Shown piece by piece: positions 9,591 to 18,151 of a stretch of 27,114 nucleotides of DNA (its first letter is position 1; the number at the start of each line of letters is the position of its first letter). Under the pieces are notes generated by a model. The model had not been told where the DNA came from. It saw only the letters and a program-made list of their open reading frames with translations, and did no database searches. The stretch lies in assembly GCA_033064195.1 (NCBI GenBank), contig JARBJD010000634.1, forward strand, positions 1 to 27,114, read 5' to 3'. The stretch is from Blattamonas nauphoetae. Lineage: Eukaryota > Preaxostyla > Oxymonadida. The translations under genes were made by a program, and so were the position numbers.

Positions 9591-9854
9591 TCATTGGAGT
9601 ATCGTCCATTTCGTGAGTGGTTCGTACTCGATCATCTGCGGTTTTTGTGATCGATTGATTGCCTTATTCTGTTGATAAACGTCCATCATTCCTCCTAATC
9701 CATTCAGTATTCCACCTGCTGTTTGTCCGAATTTACTGTTCGTTTGAGAGAGCAATCCACCACCGACTTGAAGCAATGTTGGAGCTAGAGGTTTGATGAA
9801 TTGAAAGAATTGCTTGCCGATATTTTTGAGTTTGTTGAAACTTCCTGGTGCCAT
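9591..9854 (-). CDS. Small glycine-rich, partly hydrophobic virion-type protein
   Basis: Eighty-seven codons from the ATG at 9,854. It opens MAPGSFNKLKNIGKQFFQFI, then has a glycine-rich amphipathic or membrane-active stretch (LLQVGGGLL and GQTAGGILNGLGGMM), then a polar tail. This layout is typical of the small minor capsid or membrane-lytic proteins of Polintons and adenoviruses; the specific role is inference. The A/T motif lies about 45 bases upstream (9,901-9,916), farther than for the other genes, leaving a longer 5' leader. Together with the preceding gene it forms a pair with the same MAPG start. Confidence 0.55.
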   Translation of the reverse strand: MAPGSFNKLKNIGKQFFQFIKPLAPTLLQVGGGLLSQTNSKFGQTAGGILNGLGGMMDVYQQNKAINRSQKPQMIEYEPLTKWTILQ

Positions 9855-9899
9855 TTATGCAATTATGAGAAATTGTGTTGAAGAGACGAAGTCTATTTA

Positions 9900-9918
9900 A
9901 GTAAAAATAAAAATACAA
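9900..9918 (-). promoter_or_regulatory. Promoter-like A/T motif with longer leader
   Basis: TTGTATTTTTATTTTTAC on the minus strand. It sits about 45 bases before the ATG at 9,854, the largest gap among the copies in this element. Confidence 0.5.
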
Positions 9919-9923
9919 TTCAT

Positions 9924-10560
9924 TTATAATTTTAACGAGGAATTACTTTCGTCAGAGAAATCCCATAATTGAGAATAGTGTTGTATGCTTCATTGTAGGC
10001 AATACTCATGTCTTTTCCACCAACAAGGATCTTGAAAATGGTTCTAAACACTGGGAGTTTATTCAGACAGAGCACTTATCAGATAAATCATCCAGTTCGA
10101 TCACCACATCATTAATCCCAGTGAGAGTCGCAATCAGTGCACATAAATCACTTTGGTTTGTGATCAGTTTCTTTGATGGTTCAATGAGGTTATTCAGTAG
10201 CTTCTTTTCACAGGCGAATGCATTCTTGTAGACGAGCAATAGCTGATCTTTGAATGCTGTAATATTAGATGTATATTCTCGGAGTGGGATAGAACGACTT
10301 TGGATTGGTGCTGATGGATATGTCTCCAGTGGAGGATCATATGCACCTCGTTCATTTGTGACCACAGGCTCAGAGCACACTCTTTCTCTCCCCAAAGGAG
10401 GGTTCGAAGCCTCTAGCGAGACCATCTCCATCTTCGATCCTCTATTATCTACGCCAGCTTTGCTCCTATCCTCGATGATGACATTGTTGGTGATTGATGT
10501 TGGTACTGAAGAAGAACTTGTGTGTTTCGTAAATTGACAACTTAGAATTGGTTGCATCAC
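9924..10560 (-). pseudogene. Unknown structural-type protein with helical C-terminal half (broken)
   Basis: Starts at the ATG at 10,560 (MMQPILSCQFTKHTSSSS) with TATTTTTTATTTTTATAGAAAG directly upstream. The first 95 residues are polar and disordered, with many Ser, Pro and Glu. The second half is helical (ITAFKDQLLLVYKNAFACEK and LIATLTGINDVVIELDDL) and could form a coiled coil. No family recognised. The position between small virion proteins and the next structural-type gene suggests a virion role. Broken towards its 3' end. Confidence 0.5.
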
Positions 10561-10562
10561 TT

Positions 10563-10588
10563 TCTATAAAAATAAAAAATATATATTA
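10563..10588 (-). promoter_or_regulatory. Promoter-like A/T motif before the gene at 10,560
   Basis: Reads ATATATTTTTTATTTTTATAGA toward the gene, ending 4 bases before the ATG. Confidence 0.6.
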
Positions 10589-10600
10589 ATGTTTTTAAAT

Positions 10601-11503
10601 TCACATTTCTGCTCGATCTAAATTTCCCATTCCAGAACTATCCAACTGTGCAAATCGATAATACCCAGGCATTTCAGATTGGTATCCACTGATATCATCA
10701 TCTGTGACTGTTTTGAATGCTTTGGCTTTCAGTTTATTAACTTCTGTTGATATGTGAGTTGAATAGCGAGTACAGTATTCCGATAAATACGTTGTATCTT
10801 GAGTGATCATTTGGAGAAACACTGGATAGATCTGATCTTTGAAAGCTTTCTTTTGTTTCATACTGGGATTGTAGTCCTGAACATGATCATGAAGCCATTG
10901 ATCCCACATCAGTGATGCAATCTGTGATTGAATTGAATTGAACACCATATTGTCTAACACATTCTTGCTGGGATCAGCTGGATTGCTTCGATTTGCACGA
11001 GTTATTCCCAATGTGTCTGTCATGTGTTCACCAACAGCTCTCTTCATTATTGCATATGGTTGTTGAGATCGTTTGGTCTTCATCTCTTCATAGCTGATGT
11101 CTCGATAATTGGTTGGCAAATCGTATGTTCCATTTTTGAGGAAATTCCGATGTACAGCTTTGATTCTCCTTCCATTCTCTTGATTAAACGATGTATAGGA
11201 TGTCTGTCTTCGCATGTCTGGAGTTGGATTCATTGCGTAGTATGTCTCTTTGACTGGTCTACTGTTGTATGGAGTGAGCATAGCACCATTGACTGCAATC
11301 AGATCTCCAGAATCATTTTCGTAAACCATCACATCAGGAACTTGTCCATATTGTTCTTCTTTCGCAGTCCAATTTCGTCCTGTTCTTGTAATATACTCAC
11401 GTGCTGATGGAAGACTACACAGAGCATCATTGCGTCTGGTTTGAATATCATCGTCGGCATAGATTCGTTTCAATGCTGCTTGAGTCTCTGCTGCGTATCT
11501 CAT
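10601..11503 (-). CDS. Unknown Polinton protein, 300 residues
   Basis: Uninterrupted frame from the ATG at 11,503 (MRYAAETQAALKRIYADDD). The protein is soluble, with an N-terminal charged helix, a middle rich in Tyr, Asn and Arg (YDLPTNYRDISYEEMKTKR), and a helical C-terminal part (QSQIASLMWDQWLHDHVQDY). No transmembrane segment. An ATG and a short frame lie upstream (about 11,520-11,573) after a GGTTTTATTTTGTATG motif, so transcription probably starts there. I do not recognise the family. Position and size would fit a minor capsid, penton or scaffold protein. It is divergent from the ATPase gene. Confidence 0.5.
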   Translation of the reverse strand: MRYAAETQAALKRIYADDDIQTRRNDALCSLPSAREYITRTGRNWTAKEEQYGQVPDVMVYENDSGDLIAVNGAMLTPYNSRPVKETYYAMNPTPDMRRQTSYTSFNQENGRRIKAVHRNFLKNGTYDLPTNYRDISYEEMKTKRSQQPYAIMKRAVGEHMTDTLGITRANRSNPADPSKNVLDNMVFNSIQSQIASLMWDQWLHDHVQDYNPSMKQKKAFKDQIYPVFLQMITQDTTYLSEYCTRYSTHISTEVNKLKAKAFKTVTDDDISGYQSEMPGYYRFAQLDSSGMGNLDRAEM

Positions 11504-11573
11504 TCTTGGTTTCTTCTCTTGTTTTTCTTTGTTGGTTGAACGTACACAATCTTTTGTGACATTGACATTTCAT

Positions 11574-11617
11574 ACAAAATAAAACCAAAAGTATATTTTA
11601 ATTAGAGTTAAATCACA
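11574..11617. promoter_or_regulatory. Divergent promoter region between the 300-residue gene and the ATPase
   Basis: A short A/T-rich gap separates the only two divergent genes in the middle of the element. On the minus strand it holds GGTTTTATTTTGTATG. On the plus strand it holds GTATATTTTAATTAGAG before the ATPase region. Confidence 0.4.
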
Positions 11618-12464
11618 AATGAAGAAATCGAATATGGCTAAACCAGAGGTTTCGCGGAGGGTGGAACCCTTGTCTCTAACAGCATACGTGAATGCTAAAT
11701 TGAGTGAAGCATCTAAAGTAGGAATGTGTCTCATGAAGTGCAATCACAAATACATCCAGACTTGAATTTCAATCGCAATAGTGTCAATGTCCTCGTTGGA
11801 AACAGAGGAAGTGGGAAAACCTTTAATGCTCTTCGGGAAGTTGCCAAGCTCCAGAATGTTCGAGTTAGAATGAACTGTTCCATCTCTTTGTCTTCGTGAC
11901 TGATAAGAATATTGATCCAACCTTCGATAAATTCAAACCAATTCTGAACGTTCCTTATGTGAAAGTCAAATACGATGATGCACTTCCATTTCTGTTGGAA
12001 CTCTCTGAATCGAAAGCAGCTTATGAAGAAATTATTGACAATCAGTGGCAGAGACAGAATTACTGATGAATGCAGAGATGATCTCTTGACTCACTATACA
12101 TTGATGACTTCTCAGTGAAGAATCTCCAAACGATAATACTCCTCGATGACTGTCGTCGAATCCTAGGTGAACGAAGAACATCCAAAATAGAATGACAATG
12201 ATGGACTTGTTACTGGAGAATCGACAACCGAAGTTCACTTTCTTTCTGACGATGCATGAACTCTTCAGTTTGTCAGCAGATATGAAGTCAAACATTGATT
12301 CAATGTGGATCTTTGGAGGATTCAACAAGGAACGAATCAGCAGAGTCTATCCGCAGTTGAACTCCCCAATTGATATTCGACAATTCTGGAATGTCTATCA
12401 ACGAAAACAGAAATGTGAAGCAATCATTCTTCGATACAATACTGATGGAGTTGGCACTGAATGA
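11618..12464 (+). pseudogene. FtsK/HerA-type DNA-packaging ATPase (broken)
   Basis: The Walker A motif is visible near 11,785-11,825 (NVLVGNRGSGKTFNALREV). The hydrophobic-then-acidic Walker B motif (TIILLDDCRRILGERR) lies near 12,130-12,180. Downstream is a segment typical of this family, with FTFFLTMHELFSL and FNKERISRVYPQL. These features match the A32-like packaging ATPases of Polintons, virophages and large DNA viruses, which pump DNA into the capsid. It is the only plus-strand gene in the central block. The gene is broken in several places. Confidence 0.8.
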
Positions 12465-12499
12465 GATCAATAAAGACGGACTAATCAGAAGGGTCCGTT

Positions 12500-12838
12500 A
12501 GTTCTTGGATAAGGTTCCCAATCGTCTCGTCAAGACTTCGAAGCCTCATGCTGAGAGTGTCAGAGTTCGAATTGATTCTTCAATGTCTGATAATCTTTGA
12601 TCAATCGATGAGTGAATTAGGAGAAGTGGAAGCATCGACATATCGTTTCCTCAGTGCAATCTCACCTCTTATTTTTTGTAATTCGATATCCATCGATTTG
12701 GATCATCCTATTCAGTTTCTGAGTTGTGTACTCATTCAGTTCTTTTCTATTCTTCTCCAAGTATCTCTGAAAGTCGTGGATGTTTGTGAACTCCTTTTGT
12801 TCTGGATCAAACGGTTCTAGTATTTTCAGTGATGTCAT
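12500..12838 (-). pseudogene. Small coiled-coil protein (broken)
   Basis: Minus-strand gene starting at the ATG at 12,838 (MTSLKILEPFDPEQKEF), with ATATTTTTATTTCACTTG just upstream. The visible part is highly charged and helical (FQRYLEKNRKELNEYTTQKL). Further helical sequence rich in Glu, Arg and Leu follows. No family recognised. Broken. Confidence 0.45.
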
Positions 12839-12840
12839 TT

Positions 12841-12859
12841 CAAGTGAAATAAAAATATC
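12841..12859 (-). promoter_or_regulatory. Promoter-like A/T motif before the coiled-coil gene
   Basis: Reads GATATTTTTATTTCACTTG on the minus strand, a few bases before the ATG at 12,838. Confidence 0.5.
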
Positions 12860-12874
12860 TGAAACATTTTGAAG

Positions 12875-13370
12875 TTACGCCAAATTAAAGTCAGCCATGA
12901 ATTCTGGAGTTAAGTCGTCAATAGAGTCTGCATGGAACTTGGTGTGTTGGATTGGAACGTACACCACTTTTGACAAACATGTGAGTCCATTCAGTAGAGT
13001 AGCTACGACATTACCGTGTTTGTATTCGATGAATTTCCCCACGAATTGAAACTGTCTACGCTTCTTCTGAAACTTAGCAACAGTCTTGTCCAAATCAAGG
13101 TGAATCAACAGAATGTTTCCTGGTTTGTATTTCCATAACATCTGAGTTGTCTGCTGTCTTTGGATGGCCTTCAATTGTTCTTCACAACTGGAGATATACA
13201 GTGCTTCGATTTCACGATTGTTTTGTGCCTGCTGTGGAGTGAACTTGTTCCAGTACGCTCGATGAGGAGTCATGTTGTAGTATTCAACCATCTGATTCAT
13301 CAATGAATGATTTGCCATCTGTGTTGCATTGTCAGACCTTTGATACATGAGATCGATCAAGCAGAAACTG
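12875..13370 (-). pseudogene. Integrase-related sequence, C-terminal type (fossil)
   Basis: Minus-strand sequence with features of the region after the catalytic core of Polinton integrases: an alpha-helical stretch (NHSLMNQMVEYYNMTPHRAY), a charged helix, and a beta-rich end reminiscent of the SH3-like DNA-binding domain (PGNILLIHLDLDKTVAKFQK and GKFIEYKHGNVVATLLNGL). Core-type sequence lies on the far side of the large insertion, at 16,625-17,106. Part of a broken element. Confidence 0.6.
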
Positions 13371-15538
13371 AGATCGATCGATCTCAGTTCCGGTTTTGGG
13401 TCTGAGATCAATGACTTAATTAGGCGTATCTATATTTGTCTCATTGTTGTGTCAATTGGTCAAAATAAGAATCTTGAAAAGCGAAATGGTTGTAGTGTGA
13501 TAGAATGAACACTGAACAGAGGGTAAAAACGTCTTCTCTCCTATTCGCACTCTTCTCGAAGTTGCTTTCGATGCATAATCATTCAGTCCATCCGATCGCC
13601 ACGTGTTGCTCATTCCACCTCTCGCTGTCCATCCATCAGACGGAGAAGGCGTCGATTCGGGAAGAAGACGGGGAACAGCGTACGGTCGATGCAACAACAC
13701 AGAATCAGAGTGAGTGGGGTGTATGTTTGGTTCACGAGACATCCTTCTCTCGACACATCCACTCTGCCCTTCTCTCCGCTTCCTGATGTGATTTTCGTGA
13801 TGTCGTGAGTGAGGTCCAGCTCTGAGTGGAGGACAGCAGATGTCTGAACTTCAATTGTCGACGGAAGTGCGTGTTTCAGATGCTTGTCCGCCTCGTTCAC
13901 GCTTCTGCACGGGAAATCAGCCTCGCCACACCACATCCCATCCTTCTCTGTTCCACTCACAACCACAGTCTCTCCGTCGAATGCGTTCAGGTGAGAAGGA
14001 GAGTGGACCAGCTCCCATCACGAAGATTCGAACGGCATCGGATGCTCCGTTCTTCACGTTCGAAAAGTCAACTTTCTTCAGTCGGAGAATCAGCTCCTTC
14101 GATCTGCACAACCCCATCAACAGATCCATCCACATTCAGATTCGAGAATTCCACTTCTTCCATTTCAATCCTCATTTGGTCCGTCGCTGAGTTGGAGGCA
14201 GATGGGGAGAGAGGAGAAGAACAGACGAGAGGGACAGTGAGTTGAGATTGATCGGTGGCAGTGAACGAAGATGGCGAGATGACGAGTGTTCCAGCTGAGC
14301 AAGAGAGGGCGAGACAAGGCCACGTTCAGCTTCCCACACGAAGGGAACGTTCGATAGCTCAACACGTCCTTCCAACGCGAGTCTGAGAAAGAAGCGATCG
14401 TTCTTCCGACAGTTGGATCCAAATGAGAATGGAAGGCGTAACTGGATCGGGTGTCAGTGCTCCCAAAGATTGTGAAGCAGACAAGCTTTTGTTGAACGGG
14501 CTTGGCGGGAGTGTCAGTTTTGAGTGGGGATGGTGGGCTAGGTGTGAGCATCGACGTTGGAGTGGGAACGGGCGGCGATCCAAAAGGCGAGGAAGACGCT
14601 TGGGCATCGTTTCTCCTTTTCTCCTTCCCTCCTTCCGCAATGGAGTCGTCTCAGTGATGAATGCGGTCACCCCAATGTCGATCTCGCGGGAAATCAATCG
14701 ACTCACAAGATTTTCTGTTCGAGTTAGAATCTGTGACTTGTCAGTTGTCTTCTCATCCTTCGCATCTGTTTCCTCGTCCACATGAATCACCACATTCTCA
14801 ATCACCGAGCGTCCAAACGACATCACAAAGGACATCATTATCTGTGCATCGTTCTTGGACAATGTGGATCCGCCGAGTGATTTGAGAACAGGCTGAGTGA
14901 TTCCTTCGACCTGAAAGAGTGTGTCTCCCAAGCACGCCACAAACTCCTGTCTGATCATCCTCTCCGCGTCACGACACTCCATCATGAACAGATAGGCAGG
15001 TGTCCCCACAATGGATTTGAGAGGCGTATCGTTGTCGATCGAGACGTCCAAATCGTTTTCTTGTTCCTCCACGCGAGATGTCTCTCTTCTTTTATTTTGA
15101 TCAGAATTCCGTGGTTTGAATATGATTGTGAGTGCGATTCAGACTTGTGTTGGGAAGGAGAAGGAGTGAAGTGCGTGTGAGAGTGGACGAGGCGAGGTGG
15201 AGTGAGAATCGAAATGTGAAGAGTCGATGGTTTGCGGCAGAGGAGAGCGGAGGTCGGTGAGAGAGTGGTGGGAGGATGGTGGGGAGGGTGAGTCTGGGAC
15301 AGCCAAGTGTTGTGAGTGAGGTGGTGTCAAGAGTGGAGAATGATGTTTCTGTGTGCTCCAAATCGCTTCGATTGGTTCGTTCCAACCATCGCTCGTTCTC
15401 CATTTCCAACTTCACTCCAATCTCACGCTGTTCCGACAGTACGTCTGTTCTTTCCCATTCAGCGTCGTTTTCGGAGCGGGAATGCACAAGACCGCCACTC
15501 AATCGCCCAAATTCCAGATCGCTCATCCGAAGCTGGTC

Positions 15539-15654
15539 CTGTAAAAATGAGTGTGAATTCAAAATGAAAAGAGACAAATTGATGGCAAAAACGATGAAAA
15601 GTCGAGAGAGACCGAATAGGGTTAATAGAAGACAAGAAGGTTCGCAACACAAAC
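15539..15654 (-). other. Probable spliceosomal intron, 116 bases
   Basis: On the minus strand the exon ends GAGCTGATCCAA, the intron starts GTTTGTGTTG and ends in CATTTTTACAG after a T-rich tract, and the next exon begins GACCAGCTTCGG. Splicing is in phase 0 and links two open frames. The donor resembles that of the other proposed intron here. Confidence 0.7.
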
Positions 15655-16204
15655 TTGGATCAGCTCCTCACTCAAAATGTTCTGCTTGTCACTAAAACGA
15701 GTGTGGTTTGCACTCTCTCCGTCTTCTGAGATGTTTTCTTCGTCAATTTGTCCGAAATCACCACTTTTGGGACCATCCTGTTTTGACAGTTCTTCGCTCA
15801 TCTTCGACACCCGTCTTCGGCTCGGCATGTCATGGAGCGTCACTTGCTGGACATGTGGAGACAGATCCACTGCACATCCCAAATGCTGCCTGTTGAGGGT
15901 ATGGTAGAGCAGAATCAGCAACGAAAAGAAAGAAGAGCGAGGACTGTTGGAAACGATAAATGAAATGTGCGATTGTTCAGAAAAGGAGAGCACACAGTCA
16001 GTCAGGAGGGTCTGTAGAGACTGGTTCTTCAGTGTGAACACTTTCCGGACCTTGAACAGAAGCGACTCGGAGACAGAGTGGAGCGACAGATACGAGTCGT
16101 GAAGAGAACAGACACCAGATTCGGAAGGTCGAACACCAAATTGAGCCACTGCACACAAGAGTCAGAGAGTGACATCCAGTTAGGCCAGAGATTTCGTTTC
16201 CAGA

Positions 16205-16351
16205 CTTGAACGAAGGGAGAATTTGAAAGATAAGGAAATAAATCGAAATGAAAAAGAGAAAAGCGAAAAAGTATGTTGAAGTATAGAAGAAAAAGGATAC
16301 AATGAAAAGAAATCTCGAAGACTAATAAACAATTGAACAACGAATGCAAAC
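16205..16351 (-). other. Probable spliceosomal intron, 147 bases
   Basis: On the minus strand this runs from GTTTGCATTCG through a long T/C-rich tract to CCTTCGTTCAAG. The preceding exon would be ATGATTTATTCAGCAG. The donor GTTTGC is like GTTTGT of the second intron, which supports both. Confidence 0.55.
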
Positions 16352-16367
16352 CTGCTGAATAAATCAT

Positions 16368-16624
16368 TCTAAGAGAGAAATAATCGTCAAGAAATGGTAT
16401 ATGAGATCTATCGCGGTGGAATTAATAAGTTTTTTGATAAACAAGCGTGATTCATCCAGTTCTTCAATCGGATCGGGAAGAAGAATTATTGTGGGATGAT
16501 TCATCTCGAGATTTCAAATGAAAGTGCTTATAAACAAAATTCAACACGGATAGTGGGTCTTTTACTTCGTTTTTTCGAGTTTTATGAGAATTTGAAGACT
16601 AGTTATTTTCTGAGATCAAAAAAG
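16368..16624. other. Upstream part of the large insertion
   Basis: About 255 bases between the proposed gene start and the insertion edge. It shares GAAAAAAC, TCGAGATG..AATC..CATAATT and CCGATCCGATTGAAGAA with the small insertion, in the same order. A 47-codon minus-strand frame (start 16,504, MNHPTIILLPDPIEELDESR) has no recognised family. Confidence 0.45.
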
Positions 16625-17106
16625 CTGAGATCGATGAGATCAGTCTCAAAGGTCTGTGCATTGTCTTGGAATCCATCTCTGATTGTTCTGATCACTCGAT
16701 CGACAATTCTATTGTGATTTGTGAACGGTGAGCTTGTGAAATATGTATTGACATTCTGATCCTTGAAAAACTCTGATGCTTCTCCACTTGTCCATGCAGC
16801 TTCTCCATCACCACGAATGTTGTTGACATGAACTCCACGATGATTAATCAGGTCATTGATTGCAGTCTTGACTTTGCTCCATGATTTATCCAGAACTGGA
16901 ATGACAACCAGGTATTTGGTGTTGATGTTAATTGCGAAGAGGTATATCTGCAACACTGTTTTCGACGTTGGTGATTGAATGAAAACGAGATCAATTTCCC
17001 AGGATCCAAACTAGGGAGAAAAGTAAGGTCTGTCACAATTCTGTGGAACCTTTCTGTCTGAAGTCTTCTGTGGATCACCAGTAATTGACTTTGACATGAA
17101 CTGCAT
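16625..17106 (-). pseudogene. Integrase catalytic-core-type sequence (fossil)
   Basis: Retroviral-type (rve, DDE superfamily) integrase core sequence. A first block has a beta-strand series (IYLFAININTKYLVVIPV). A second block has IRGDGEAAWTSGEA with the central acidic residue. A third block is YFTSSPFTNHNRIVDRVIRTIRDG, whose SPFTNHNRIVDRVIRT signature is characteristic of Polinton integrases. This enzyme family inserts the element's DNA into the host genome. The upstream end (near 17,106) overlaps the end of the 357-residue frame. Broken. Confidence 0.75.
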
Positions 17107-18128
17107 CTTTGATCGAAATGGATACACTATTTTTTCCGTTGTTTTTGGCATCGTTGGTGGATCAATTCTCATTCTGTCACTTCTTTTTTCTCTCTGAATT
17201 TTCCTCGGATGTGCTACACTCCATCTGTGATCAAATTCTTCATACCAATCCTGAAATGATCTTCCTCCGAATGGGATTTGTTTTGTGTGAGTCAGAATGA
17301 AGTCAAGATCTTCGTTCGCAATCTTTCTGTTTATTGAGGCTCGAACAAATGTGTCTCTGTTCATTTTATTTGCATCCAGAATGTGTGAGGTAATAAAGTG
17401 TTCCATTTGCTTTTGATTATTCATGATGGAGTTCTCAGCTTTGATCTGTTCATCTTCTGAATCGTTTCTCTGTTGATGATCAAACAATCCTTTCATTTGT
17501 GCCAACTTATTGAGCACTTGCTGTGTCGTCGGTTCGTAGTGTCTGATCTCTCTCACAGGGTGTTTGAATGGAGTTGTTCTGATTGACATTGGTGGATTGG
17601 GAATTATGTCATCATCGTCCTCCTCTTCAAATTTCCTCTCCTTCATTGGATATTCATATTCAAACCCCATTGATTTCAAGTTTCTCTTCTGTCCAATTTT
17701 GATTGGAGATTCAGGTGATTCTATTGCTATTGGTCTTTGCACTGGAATTGGTATTGGTCTTGCCTCTGCAGGCCTTCGAATCCGTGGTGAAAAATTCACT
17801 CTCTGAGTCACCTCGTGATGATAAAATTGATATGCTTCGAATGCAAGTTTAGCAGTGCTATCCCGAATACGAACTCCTAGGAAGTTGCTTACAAATTGTT
17901 GAACTACTCTTCTTCCATCAGGTAGTGATAATTCAGGAGATAAACCTCCATTGAACCAATCCTCGAAGTATGTTTCATCATTTCCATCAAAAGGTCCATT
18001 AGAATCAGCGCCATGATAGACAGGTAAAACGTTAGTTAAAGTCCATTTCTTTTCGACTATTTCGTTTTGGAATGCTGTGTGCACCGAAGTAACCTATTCA
18101 CTAAAGTATTAATCTGTCGTGTATTCAT
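17011..18128 (-). CDS. Unknown Polinton protein with basic/proline-rich middle
   Basis: Long frame upstream of the integrase-type sequence. An ATG at 18,128 (MNTRQINTLVNRLL), directly behind AACTTTATTTTTGTTAAA, is the likely gene start; the long open part begins near 18,084. The N-terminal 90 residues are folded-looking (WTLTNVLPVYHGADSNGPF and GRRVVQQFVSNFLGVRIRD). A proline/arginine-rich linker follows (PAEARPIPIPVQRPIAIESP), then an acidic run (KFEEEDDDDIIP) and a helical C-terminal half. The last residues overlap the region where integrase-like sequence begins, so this may be a domain or neighbour of the integrase gene. No family recognised. Confidence 0.45.
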
Positions 18129-18146
18129 TTTAACAAAAATAAAGTT
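18129..18146 (-). promoter_or_regulatory. Promoter-like A/T motif before the gene at 18,128
   Basis: Reads CAAACTTTATTTTTGTTAAA toward the ATG, matching the motif before the major capsid-like gene almost exactly (TTATTTTTGTTAAAATG). Confidence 0.6.
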
Positions 18147-18151
18147 TGTGT

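Larger units (their letters stand above)
13452..16367 (-). pseudogene. Host-like spliced gene inside the large insertion, frame-damaged
   Basis: Minus-strand coding-type sequence. A likely start is the ATG at 16,367 (MIYSA), followed by an intron (16,205-16,351), a tryptophan-rich exon (KRNLWPNWMSLSDSCVQWLN), a helical region (SLQTLLTDCVLSFSEQSHIS), a charged region, then the second intron (15,539-15,654). After it come DQLRMSDLEFGRLSGG, Ser/Pro-rich linkers, a helical domain (MECRDAERMIRQEFVACLGD) at about 14,700-15,060, and more Pro/Ser linker. Near 13,690-14,000 a segment with CGEADFPCRSVNEADKHL and ELDLTHDITKI resembles the CG...PC.S...A repeat signature of protist extracellular beta-helix proteins; this is a weak match. 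Frame changes without splice sites (near 16,085, 14,635, about 15,110, 14,060 and 13,990) indicate a pseudogene, or sequencing errors. Function unknown. Confidence 0.45.
13371..16624. mobile_element. Large insertion with host-like gene cargo, same family as 5,280-5,566
   Basis: About 3.25 kb inside integrase-like sequence, visibly richer in G+C than the Polinton around it. Edge at 13,371: CTGAGATCGATCGATCTCAG, a hairpin-forming GATCTCAG ... CTGAGATC pair, then TTAATTAGGCGTATCTATATTTG. Edge at 16,624, read on the minus strand: GATCTCATCGATCTCAG, a T-rich spacer, GATCTCAG again, then AAAATAACT. Both edges resemble the two ends of the small insertion, in opposite orientation. A short direct repeat, ATCGATCTCAG, occurs at both edges and may be a target duplication or part of the termini. 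I recognise no transposase. It could be a gene-capturing non-autonomous DNA transposon or a new autonomous family whose protein I do not recognise. Confidence 0.55.

Noticed and set aside
11024-11407. 127-codon plus-strand frame opposite the 300-residue gene
   Set aside because: Shadow frame: Cys/Trp/Ser-rich, no upstream A/T motif, no family resemblance, entirely inside a better minus-strand gene.
12465-12500. Hairpin terminator after the ATPase gene (around GGACTAA and TTAGTTC)
   Set aside because: The arms pair imperfectly over only 6-7 bases; not above chance in this A+T-rich DNA.
13505-15695. Many plus-strand frames of 60-140 codons in the large insertion
   Set aside because: G+C-rich sequence produces long chance frames. 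The minus strand has the splice signals and more natural composition.
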